DNA of 64,000 nucleotides, taken from assembly GCA_963556145.1 (NCBI GenBank), contig OY744465.1:1054001-1118000 (forward strand). Direction: 5' to 3'. A model generated the notes under the pieces. It was not told the origin of the DNA and searched no databases. It saw only the letters and a program-made list of their open reading frames with translations. Every line of letters begins with the position of its first letter. Position 1 is the first letter of the stretch. The stretch comes from Hygrocybe punicea. Lineage: Eukaryota > Basidiomycota > Agaricomycetes > Agaricales > Hygrophoraceae. The translations under genes and the position numbers were made by a program. This document shows, one piece after another, positions 42,599 through 52,664 of this stretch.

Positions 42599-44529
42599 AT
42601 GCCAGGCCCAAGCAACAAAAAAGTCGTGAAGAAGAAAGCCACACCACACGCCAAGCCATTGTCTATAACTACGGCCACTACTACCACCAACAGTGAACAT
42701 ACAAATGAGTATAAAGGCACTATCTGTGCAGCTGCCATCACCGAGTTTCTCGCAACAGAAGACAAAAGATCAGCACTCGCCGAGTTCTTCGACATAGCAT
42801 TTGGTCTGGGACAGCTCACCGCAAATGCAACATCAGCAGAAGACACTGAAAAAGAAGCAAAGAGACGACAGAATGCATATGAAGCAGGCAGAAAGGATGG
42901 CTATTTGAAAGGGTACACAGGAGGGTTCCAAGATGGCCAAGAAAATGGCTATCAGGACGGATGCGATGAAGGATATTTGAGGGCGAATGCCCAACGCGAG
43001 CAACCCCCCAGTACCTCCACGTTGACCCAAACGATGCCACCCACCAGGACTTCCGTGTCAACACAGACAGACGCGTCACCAACGACCCCCACCACCATCT
43101 CCACGTCACCTCAAACGACGCTGTCTACCCGCATATCCGCATCAGTGCAGACGGACACGATGCCAGCAAGGGCATCTACAGCAGCCCAAACAGAACCGCC
43201 TACCCACGCACGCGCGTCAACACAGACACCGGCAACCAATTTGATGGCAACCCAGTACCAACCATTCACCACCTCTGCATTAGCTCAAACGACCACGTCC
43301 GCCCTCGCATTCGCATCAGTGCAGATGGAAGAGCCACAACCACACCTACATGCGCCAGAAACGACGGCAGCTACAACAGACAGCACCGCGCCACCAAAAA
43401 GCACGACGACAAAGTACCTGCAAGTCCCCACGCGTCCACCCTCATCAAAAGCAACTACACCCGCAACCGAACGTGCCACATCGTTGTCAAGCACCCAAAC
43501 GGATCCCACCCCGCGTGAAAACGCGTCCCAGCATGCCCCAGCACATCCACCATCACCAAAAACGACGCCCGCCGCACCAGAACGTGCCACGTCATCAGAA
43601 CCACCGCGTATCGCAGTACCAGCTCACCTACACGCATCGAGAACCACCCCACGCGTCCCAGCACGTTCCCCATTGCCCAACGCTGAACGTGAGACCCTCC
43701 ATGTTCCAATGCCCACCCAAACGGCCCTGTTCTTGCACAGAAATGCATCCCAATGCATCCCAACAAGCCCGCCCGCCCAAGAACCAACCCCCCCCACTGC
43801 AAAACGCATCCAGACGTGTCTCAGACTGTGAATCAACCATGCCGGCACCAGTGCCCAGCCAGTCCACGCACACGCAACCCCAAAGACACGACGTTGCAGT
43901 CCAGACGTCGCCAATGCGAACCCCAAGGCCAAACGACATTGAAACACGGGCCAGCATGTACGCGAACGTAGGGAATGGGAAGGAGGGTGACAGCGCGATG
44001 ATTAAGGAAACGGCGACGATGAGAAGAGCCGAGATGGATGAGGACGCCCCAGAGACGAACGGGAGCATGCACCGAGACGACGATGAGACAGGCCAACAGG
44101 AGGTCTCCAATGGTCCCATCCGTATGTCCAAACCCACCCAACCGTCTATGCCAGCACCACCTACGCGATTTGACTGGGCCGAAGACGTCGCGACAATCCC
44201 ACTCCGCCCTATTTTTGCAACCACATACCCACCCTGCGATCTTTCAGCCCTCCGTTCCAACTCGCGAAGACCATTTGCTACCTTACAGCACCATATTCGA
44301 CGACCACGATCACAGACCCACCCTTGACGCGTTTTCATTGCTCCCACAGGCCCCATCATGACACGAAGCCACCCCGCCGGCATTGTGCCCGGACGGCCAA
44401 TCATCACCAAGCGCTTTACCACAGCCAATTCAACTCCACGTCATTCCGAGCACCTCGATTGGGATCGTGACCCGTGACTCATGGACCTGAGTAGGGCTCT
44501 CCAGGCCCTAGGTTGGAAGAGACCAAGGT
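42599..44529 (+). pseudogene. Gag-like ORF of the short-LTR element
   Basis: From the ATG at 42599: basic start MPGPSNKKVVKKK, a helical part (AAITEFLATEDKRSALAEFFDIAFG), a charged periodic stretch with repeating aromatic/Gly/Asp spacing (YEAGRKDGYLKGYTGGFQDG), then a long Thr/Pro/Gln-rich low-complexity part with repeated STQTD-like words up to 43831. The sense then shifts frame. The end carries LDWDRDP-TGA-LMDLSRALQALGWKRP (44453-44517); the TGA at 44475-44477 falls where I recall arginine in this family (WDxDPRL). I recall such proteins, ending in a WD-D-R-L...LGW motif, beside basidiomycete LTR elements. Probably capsid-like; not certain. Confidence 0.55.
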
Positions 44530-44578
44530 AGACTTAGTTGTCTTTTACTCTATGATTATCTTTTGTCACTGCTTTTAC

Positions 44579-44703
44579 CCCATCCCCATCTTGTTCTTTC
44601 CCTTTTCTTTTCTTTCTCCTTTGCTTTTCTTTCTCTTTTTCTTTTTCTTCTCTTTTTCTTTTCTTCTTGCTGGCAGCGGGGACACTGCCATTTTGGAGGG
44701 AGG
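44579..44703 (+). promoter_or_regulatory. Polypyrimidine tract and polypurine-like tract
   Basis: About 80 nt of C/T at 44579-44672 is followed by TTTTGGAGGGAGG directly before TGCATGG. The purine run at an LTR edge is where plus-strand priming occurs in LTR elements. Confidence 0.45.
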
Positions 44704-44728
44704 TGCATGGAGTAGTAGATCTATGTAG

Positions 44729-44849
44729 ATCACGTGACCTTCCCATGGTTCGATGCAGTAGATAGCCTTGTTTGGTAGTCAGTAGAGATTCTAGATTTAG
44801 CCTTAGCTTCCGAGCCCTGCGATCCACTTGAGGACACTCTATGTGTCCA
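44729..44849 (+). repeat. Right LTR-like direct repeat
   Basis: Near-identical to 42238-42358. The full LTR likely begins at TG 44704. Confidence 0.65.
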
Positions 44850-44945
44850 CCAGCAGTGAGTGTTTCCAGCTAATTGAGTTTTTACTTTCTTTGACAGAAA
44901 AAATGATTAGATACAGTTGTATGTAAGGGAATTAGGTTAGCGGAC

Positions 44946-47672
44946 TTGCGAGAACGAGCAATCACGCAAGAATGCATTCAAAAAGCCCAACAGTGCTTTG
45001 AAGAAATGCAAGCATCTAATTTTCCTTCTTGTGGCACTTCCCGGAGATGGGTAGAGGATGTTGAGGATGAGCCTGAATGGCTGGTAATATATGCAGGAGA
45101 GCATGAACTTGAAGATACAGAGGATGGAGGTACAAAGGGTAAAGGCACAAAGGGTGGAGGTACAAAGGATGGAGGTACAGGAGGTGCAGGTACCAGAGGT
45201 GGACATCAGGTCAAGGTTAAGGTCAAGGATGGGTTCAATGTAACTTTGTCATTCCTGATGGTGATACTTGTGATAATGAAGATTTGCAGGAAAAAGAGGT
45301 CCAATTCATGCTTGAAGCAGCACAAGATTTATTTGCAGAGAATCCACCAGTTTGTCTGGAGGTGGGGGACGACAAGCGACATCAAGAGTCAGCACATTAT
45401 CCATTCCTGGATTACGATATACTCTCAGATGAGGAAGATATGGGAAATAAAGAAGTAATAATCGTAATCTTTAAATGTCTCTGGCTGAATCATTTCTGCA
45501 CAGTTAATGCATGAGAACACCAAGGATCCATTCTCTGCTGATGCTCATGAACCCATAGGGCTAAGGCACGATGTACAGTCATGGCACCAACAAGCACATG
45601 AAGTAAGTACTATGGTTTTGTCAGATATGATACTTTCTCAAAGTAACTCAGGCTGAGGGGCTCGTTCCCTCTGCTGATCTCCTTGGCACACATAGTGCCC
45701 AAAGATTAAAGTCTTCCCGTCGTTACTTACAAGCCACAGAAAAGCACACGTCATATCTCAACAAGATATTGGAACGACTGTGGCCGAAAGAATGGAACCA
45801 CCTGCAACGAGCTCACAAGGCTGGCTGCTGGTATCAAGATATCGAACAATCTTGCTTCCTGGGTACAGCTACAGTCTGGAAGCTTCAGGTCGATGTTCAC
45901 ATCGATCAGAATGATTTTGAGTTGTGTGTTCTGACCTGTGGAGGTAATTTTGTTGGGGGTGGTTTGTATTTACCGGACCTGAATTTGTGCCTAACGCTAG
46001 TGTTGCCGAAGTTCGGTTCGGTCCGGTTTTTCGACTTTTTTGGAAAACCGGAACCGAAACTGTTGGTTCGGTTCAGCCAAATGCCGGACCGGAACCGGAA
46101 CCACGTCGAACGGTTTCAACGCGTTCGGTCTGCGTTCGAATGCGGTTCGAACCGTGAACCAACCTCCAAATCTCCTCGTGAAGACCAGGCACACATCAAT
46201 TGATGTGGCGCTGGGTTTCACGAGGGAAGCAGAGGTGGGATGGGAGGTGGGGTGGTTGTAGCTTCAGGCTGGGGCATCTTCGGGCCCGGTACGGTGCATT
46301 GGCAGGCGGATGGAGGCAGGATGGTCGAAGGCGTGGACCGTGCCTGTCTGCGGTGGTGGGGAAAATTCGACAGCAAATGAAAAAAGACTTACCTGGCGAC
46401 CGGGGTGGGTGCACCACTCTCCTGGCCAGTTCTCTCGCTTTCCGCGGCCAGTTCTCTCGCTTTCCGTGTTTTTTTTGTGCGTGGTTGTTGCCGTTGTTGG
46501 GCCTTTCCGCGTCCTTGTTCATCGTTGCCATGCCGAATTCCTCGCAAACGACGTCTGCGCGTCTGTTGACGCGTCAGCCCGGGTTTGCGAGGTGTGTGGT
46601 TAGCAAGTTGTCGACGGGTTAAAGCTAGCATACGTACCTGGGCTGGTAGGTGGGCGCACCACCCCACCAGCCTTCAACTTCCCTGTCGTCGTCGTCGTCG
46701 TCGTGTTGGTGTTGGTGTTGTAGGCGGCAGTGGTCACGATCATCCGCGTTTGAGGCGGCAGGTTGCTGCTGCCGCCAGTGTTGCTCTGCTGCTGCTGCCG
46801 GCATTGCTGTTACTGCTGCTGCTGCTGCTGTTGCGGTTGCTGTCGCTGGGGATCATTTGGCCGTCGTCGTCATCGTTGCTGTCGTCGTCGTTGCTGTCGT
46901 CATCATCGGGGTGGTGGCATTGGTGGTGTTGCCACTGCCGTTGCTGCTGCTGCCGCTGCTGCCATCGATTCACTCCGACTCGCGTTGGAACGCGAGGGAG
47001 GTTGTTGGGTGAAGTCGACCGCGGGCGCCTTATTTATGTGGTCAAGGTGGGCCCTGTGGGGCTGTTCTATGTAAGAAAATGTCAGTAAAATATGAAATAA
47101 AGTCATTACTCACCGTGGTTGTTGAGTAACGTTAGTGTTGAGTCGAACTTGAAGTTGCGCGCGAGTATGTTTAAGGTCACATGACCTAAGTTCACGCGAC
47201 TGCATAGAAAAAAATGTGAAGGATTAAGTAAATGAGTATCTACGTAGATAACTATACATTACGGTTCGCGGTTTGAACCGCATGTCAGTGCCAGAACCGC
47301 AAACTTAACCAGCGGTTCGGTTCAGCCAAATGGCTGAACCAGAACCGAACTTCCGGTTCGGTTCGCGGTTCAAACCGGGTTCGGTTCGGTTCCGAACCAA
47401 ACTTCGGCATCACTACCTAACGCAAGTGCCTCAACCTTTTGAATATCTTTTGGGTTGACAGACAACACCTTAGGTACAACCCTGGCAATATCGTTATTAT
47501 CAGATCACAGTACTTATTCCACACAATTGGGAAGTGGGACCCAGGTCCCATGTTGCCCGAACACACCTGTACACCAGGTCGTGCTGCTTGGGTTTATTTC
47601 ACACATCGTGACGTAGTTTTGGAGTTGGAAGGAAAGCCCAAGGACTGGGTAATTCTGGGACAAAAAAAATAA
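44946..47672 (+). CDS. TET/JBP-like 2OG-Fe(II) dioxygenase gene; last intron holds a hAT-like element
   Basis: Exons (5' end unresolved)-45210, 45290-45454, 45504-45602, 45652-45986 and 47462-47672 join in phase with 48-79-nt introns, except the last, 1475 bp long because of the inserted element. The double-stranded beta-helix core is visible: HID at 45898-45906 (Fe-binding His-X-Asp), NFVGGGLYLPDLNL, then YNPGNIVIIRSQYLFHTIGKW with the distal His at 47520-47522, and an Arg in GRAAWVYFTHRDV where 2-oxoglutarate would bind. This layout fits the fungal TET/JBP class that oxidises 5-methylcytosine and is expanded with transposons in mushrooms, though other 2OG oxygenases are possible. An N-terminal Gly/Thr/Lys repeat (45123-45200) comes from a 15-bp minisatellite. 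No ATG was found for the first exon, which lies just after an LTR element. Confidence 0.6.
45998..47415. mobile_element. Non-autonomous hAT-like element 3, inside dioxygenase intron
   Basis: Starts TAGTGTTGCCGAAGTTCGG and ends CAAACTTCGGCATCACTA. CCTAACGC flanks it perfectly (45990-45997 and 47416-47423). Subterminal GGTTCGGTTC/GAACCGAA motifs and a GCT/CGT triplet core (about 46685-46960) match elements 1 and 2; unique internal sequence is shared with element 1. The insertion point lies 3 nt inside the last intron of the dioxygenase gene. Length 1418 bp; no transposase. Confidence 0.9.
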
Positions 47673-50099
47673 GACTGGAGTTGGCTAGTTTATTATCATT
47701 CCCACTTGGGATCCCACAGTTCATGTTATTGATATTACTTAGTTGTAAATGGAGATCACTTGTTCAACTTGATATGTTCATGCAAATAGCACAAGAGCAG
47801 CAACATTACACAACCTAATGCGGCCTTGTGATACCACCTCGGCCCCGTGCACCTTCCCCTCACTGACCAGCTTGACCTGTCATATAATGACAAATTTGAC
47901 TGCTCCGGCCTCCGTGAGAAGCCAATACAGCTGGGATGTCCAAGTCATTGTGTAATGATTGTCACAGATTTTTTCCCACGACCCGTACCCGTACCCGTCA
48001 AAACCCGTGCCTGCCGAGTACGGGGCCGCAGGTCACTCACTATGTAGAAAATTTATGATAAGTATTATTAAAATAAAATTGAGAGATGGTCAGGCATAGG
48101 ATGTAGGAACACCTGCTTACCCTACTAACTGTTGCCACCCCATGTCCATCAGCACCAATACGTCATCGTCATCCGTGTCACCCTCCTGGGTACCTCGCAG
48201 TTGCCGCACTGACGTCAATTGACGTGACAGAGCATGTCCACGAGGTGCATTTGGAGAGCCATTGGCCGTGGTGATCCATGTGGGATGTCGGCACAAATGG
48301 TGCTGACATGTGGATGTTGCCTAACGGGAGTGGGCGTGGTCATTGATGACATGCCGCTGTGGTTGTGGGAGGGATGGTTAGTCTTCGCATTCGCGTTTGT
48401 GTTTGCTTTGTGGATGTGGGTATGGGTGTGGTGTGGGCATTATACGTTGTGCGTTGTCGCGGTCGGTGATAGGTGTTGTAAGATAGAACAAATAAAAACT
48501 TATCTATCAATGGCAGCGGGGGTGGGTGCACCACTCCCCGCTGCATTTCTCTTCATCTTCTGCCGTTGTCTGCGGTTGTTGCTGTTGTGTTGAAGGCAAG
48601 GTTGCGTCACGCGGATGTGAGCCAACATTTGAGTGATGAAATAACCAAACAAAAATGGGTAATATATATAACGTGCAGGACTCACCTTTTTTACGAGAAA
48701 CCGACCGAAACCCGCACAGTTCACAAGATCCGTGTCAGTCATCATGTGCATGATAGCGAGTGAGCTCTGTCTAGGAGCTGTTGAGGACATCACCGTAAAT
48801 GCAGAGTCATGTTGACGCCTGCCCACCTTTACTATTGTTGCATGCATTTCAATATCCGACTCATGAGGGCATCCTCGCCCGAAAGTTGAGGCAGCGCTAG
48901 CTATTGAATACGAGAGCTGAGAGTAACCAGTCGTATTTGGCCTTCACAATGAGTGTTTCCTTCCCAGGGTCCTTGACCCTCCAGAAACTGGCCCGGCAGA
49001 ACGGGGCCCTCTAAACCATTCCGCCAAGGCTTTGCCTACAGTCGGTGGCTGCAAAGGAAATACAGGGGATGGAAAGCGGCGTGACCGGGTTCTAGAATGG
49101 AATGTGGATGACATGCTTCGCGTGAAGTGCCTGAAAAACAGAGAATGAACCGTTCCCAAAGCAAGTGTATTTACGGATTATGTTCTGACAATAACCCAGT
49201 CAATAACGAAAAAGGGGTGGTTGGACAGACCACGCCTCACGTTGTCGTAACCTTTGCAGCAAAGTCAATTGAACGTCATCTTGTTGCTTTCACAGATCTG
49301 GGCTCACTAAAAGGGTCTGGAGAGGGATCACCGGTGTCATTCACAAGTCACTCATAAGAAAAAATGAATTTGACGTACTCTATATTTCTTCACCAGCGAC
49401 AATCCAAAGAAAATGAATGCATGCGGAAGCGCAATTCAGGCAAACTACTGTTGCACATGGGATGATATCTCACTTACTAGGATCATGGTGGCAACAACAG
49501 TGTGCCATTTCATCGTGGGAATGGCGGCAGAAGCCCAAGCCCAAGGTTCACGTAGCGTCATCTCACAGAAAGCAGTGTTTACTCTTACCAAGGTAAGACC
49601 GTAATGAGGGTGACCGCCCACATATGAAAAGAGTACCTAGATTAGATTGTATGTGTATAGTGATTAGTGAATGCACAAGCGGTTGCATGTTGCAATTATG
49701 CCAGTCACAAGACATTCCAACGAGAGGCCTGTAGCAATACAGTAGAGAGGCGAATGAGATGTGAAGAGAGAGAATACAAAGGGGCAGCCACCCCGGAGCA
49801 CCTCATCCTGCACCAAAAAGTCGTAGGACAAACTGCCAGTAAGTACATGTTGTTGGCTTGATTGCTTTGAACGTCGTTGAACTGAAAGTTCCGGGCAGAG
49901 ATGGTGGTTGCGGTGTGGGATGTGATATTGATTTCTCGACGACATGAACGTCTTAAAGGCAGTTGCAAGCGACTGAGTTGTCATTATGCTATGACTGTAT
50001 TCACTTATTTCGTGCTTTGCATCTGCTCCTCATTGCTAGGTAGGTAGCAAAATTTTTGAGTACATTCACCAGACATCCAATAGAGTGAACCACAATCCA
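47673..50099. other. Spacer, no gene recognised
   Basis: Short frames only. A stretch near 48510-48540 (GGGGGTGGGTGCACCACTCC) resembles an internal block of hAT-like elements 1 and 3, and CGTACCCGTACCCGT repeats occur near 47985, but no ends or target duplications were found. Nothing else is supported. Confidence 0.35.
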
Positions 50100-50850
50100 T
50101 ATCCTACCCATACATGTCATCCATGGCCAGAACCATCTCATCATCACTGAATTCTTCACGCTCCCCACCAGCATGCCCATCACTCAAATCATCGGCATCT
50201 TCCCAATCATCCCGACTTCGTTCCCATTGTTCGGTATCGGATCCTTCTTCATTGAACGCCTGGTTGTCGTCTGCAGCTGAATCTACATTTTCAAGGACAA
50301 CTGGCGTCACTTCCAATTCCATATCACATCCAATGGACTGACTGGAGGGCGCGACCCTGCTTGCAGCTTGTGGTTTTCATGGTCCGGAATAACACCAATC
50401 TACGAACAATATGTAATGAGCACTGATTTTTCATCATCCTCAAAATAACGAACCTCCATTTCAACCACTGGATCTGCTGTCTGCGGTGCCAAATCTGCCG
50501 GAGGCACCTCATCGGCCTCCGAAGATGATGAGAGAAGTTGTCGCAGGCTTTTAGGACCTAACCAGACATTCAAGTTGTAAGTGACTGAAACAAGCTTACT
50601 ATAGTCATTGCTCACAGATGGGTCATTTCTTAAGGATTAAAACAACTAATTCTATGGTGTACATGATTAATAAAGGAGGCAAATATTACGATGTGAGTAG
50701 GCAAGAGGTGTTTAAAGCTAATTCAAGTTGTTGTGCATGACATTCAAATGGGTGGCGCAAAAAATACGAGTTGAACCTTCAGCTCAGGTTTTTATTGCCA
50801 GGCTTGTTTAGGGCTGGCAGTTATGAGGCTGAGTCATCGGACATCGACAC
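50100..50850 (-). pseudogene. Plavaka transposase 5' fragment (inverted relative to 60610)
   Basis: Minus-strand sequence from about 50842 to 50345 matches plus-strand 60262-60940, including the outer non-coding part (GACTCAGCCTCATAACTGCC, GCCTGGCAATAAAAACCTGAG), the Ser-rich LLSSSSEA-EVPPA-LAPQTADPVVEMEV block and the 54-nt intron after it. About 170 bp that code the Cys/His finger in the other copy are missing here (junction near 50565). Below 50345 the similarity stops and an acidic frame (50104-50322, EGSDTEQWERSRDDWEDADD) follows, of unknown origin. The fragment has no catalytic part. Confidence 0.65.
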
Positions 50851-51281
50851 AAAGTCATGTGATGTAACTATGTATAGTTTAAACTCAGACCGTTCAGATG
50901 CCTGCCCTTAACAGCAATCGCTTTATAACAAAGTTGAACGTTGAATTGGAGTTCTTTCCGGCAAAATGTTTCTCCACTGCTCTCCTGTGACTGTGACTGT
51001 GACAACGAGCATATTCCGGCTTGTGGTGAGCAGGTGTGGTTCATCTAACTCATTGTTGAATTCTGTGCCAGTGGGCTATTGGTATTAATATTAGAATGGC
51101 AAATGCGGGAGATCGTGACATTGAGCCCGCTGCCGTTGGTGACTAGTCTCGCAAGCCATGACTATGAGGTTGGACCGAGATGTCGGGGCGGAGTGTCAAA
51201 TTTTCTTCCAGTGCTCCTCCCTCGATAGTCAGGTGTACTTCACTACAGTGGGTGTAGATAAGGATTATGTAACAAGATAAC
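50851..51281. other. Spacer
   Basis: No feature beyond loose CATGTGAT words near the outer end of the Plavaka fragment. Confidence 0.3.
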
Positions 51282-52311
51282 TTGCAAAATAGCAGGGCAA
51301 GCTTGCCTGAATTTGTCGACGATGACATTGCGCGTCACTTCCGAGTTGTATTTTCGGGTAAGAAAGGCGGCAGAACATTCTATCTGAAGGATGGAATGTG
51401 TTCCACCCTCCGAATCCATGAAGGGAGGGCAGAAGGAATAAAAAGGGCGTTTGGGGATGGGGTATGACAGCGGAAAAATTCCTCACGAATAGCAGATAGA
51501 CATTACCAAAGCAATTTTACTTGGACTTAGCTGTATCGTGATTGCAGGGACAGGCGCCAGCAAAACGATGCAATTCATCATGCCCCTGCTTTTGGAGGAG
51601 ACCAAAACCAAAAGATCTTGATTATTTCCCCTTTAAATGAGCTGGAGGTGGAACAAGTTTCCGAATCCTCCCCGGTGTGTTAGCATGTAACAATTGTACC
51701 CAGGCCCAACGTTCTGGGAAATGGGCCTTACCACAATGCCGACATTGATAACACTCAGCTTCACAAAGTGCATCCCGATCAGGTGTTTTTTTCCTAGTAC
51801 TGACATTCAACCTTCAGGACATCCAGAACAACCAATTTCAAGTCCTTATATCATCTCCGGAGATGTGTCTCGAACATCCAAAATTCTCTTCACAGTTCCG
51901 ATCACCCGACTTCATGAAAAAATTTGTCAGTACTGTCTTCGATGTATCCCCTACTGGGGTGACAAGTTCCGCAAGAAATTCTCTGAGCTCCGCAAGCTAC
52001 GATCGCTTTTCCCTGTCTCAGTCCCTTTCCTAGCTGTGTCTGCAACGTTACCACCTCATATTTTTTCTGACGTGCAGCAATCTCTCTGTTTCGACATGAA
52101 GAGGACGTATGTGGTCAATTTTGGTAACAATCCGTCCAGGAACTCTTGGCAAGATTGTGTCTGCGGATCCGAGACAGACTTGCGTCGGGGACATGTTTGT
52201 GAGGGATCAGTCCATTATCGATACAGGGGCAGTCTGAGGGCTCCGAGAGGGCTTCAACCCACAAAGGGTGTCCCGAAGCGAGGGGGAGCGGGAATGACTT
52301 TGGAAAGATAA
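51282..52311 (+). pseudogene. RecQ-like DEAD/DEAH helicase remnant
   Basis: A Walker-A-like stretch ITKAILLGLSCIVIAGTGASKTMQFIMPLLLEE (about 51507-51612) is followed by ISPLNELEVEQV in the next frame after a stop (RS-TGA, about 51618). Further down, WGDKFRKKFSEL and LFPVSVPFLAVSATLPPHI (51950-52065; motif III SATLP) give the helicase core. The lysine motif has AGTGASKT where AGTGAGKT is usual, and the DEAH box region reads CLRCIPYW, so it is degenerate. Several frame changes are needed. RecQ-like helicases unwind DNA 3'-5'; repeated truncated copies occur in mushroom genomes. Confidence 0.6.
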
Positions 52312-52664
52312 GGCAAGTTATCTACGCGATATTAATACCTTATCTACACCTGCTGTATCGAAGTACATATCGAGAAAGCTCTTTTATCGACTAGCAAAGC
52401 TATTGGCTGTCACAGTCATGTCAGGACTTCTGAGCCACACCATGACAAAAATATTTGACAATCCGATCGGGGGACGAGACTAGTTGCACCAAATGGAGGG
52501 AGATTAGCAATATCTGGCAAGTGGTGATGACAAAGAATGGTTTGTTCGGATGGAAGTAATAAACTTACTATCAATATTCATAGGTTTGCTGACCAATCTC
52601 CAACAATTTAACTTCCGGTCACCCATCAATCACCCGTCGATCGCCCAGCAATCATCCGCAAGTC
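52312..52664. other. Spacer before unknown gene A
   Basis: Non-coding; ATCACCC/CATCAATC-like short repeats near 52620-52655 just before the ATG. Confidence 0.35.

Larger units (their letters stand above)
42238..44849 (+). mobile_element. Short-LTR (LARD/TRIM-like) retroelement remnant
   Basis: A 121-bp direct repeat (42238-42358 and 44729-44849, starting ATCACGTGACCTTCCCATGG and ending GTGTCCA) brackets one gag-like ORF. Before the right copy a long polypyrimidine tract and a purine tract GGAGGGAGG precede TGCATGG, so the right LTR probably runs 44704-44849 (TG...CA, 146 bp). The left copy lacks its first 25 bp. No reverse transcriptase, integrase or protease is present. The five differences between the repeats are transitions. 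Confidence 0.65.

Noticed and set aside
43285..44428. Minus-strand frames up to 266 codons
   Set aside because: Opposite-strand shadow of the Thr/Pro-rich gag-like ORF; no independent support.
46200..47088. Frames of 100-167 codons in both strands
   Set aside because: Within hAT-like element 3; low-complexity triplet core and no transposase motifs.
47980..48720. Fourth hAT-like element
   Set aside because: Shares a short internal GGTGGGTGCACCACTCC block but has no matching ends and no target duplication that I could find.
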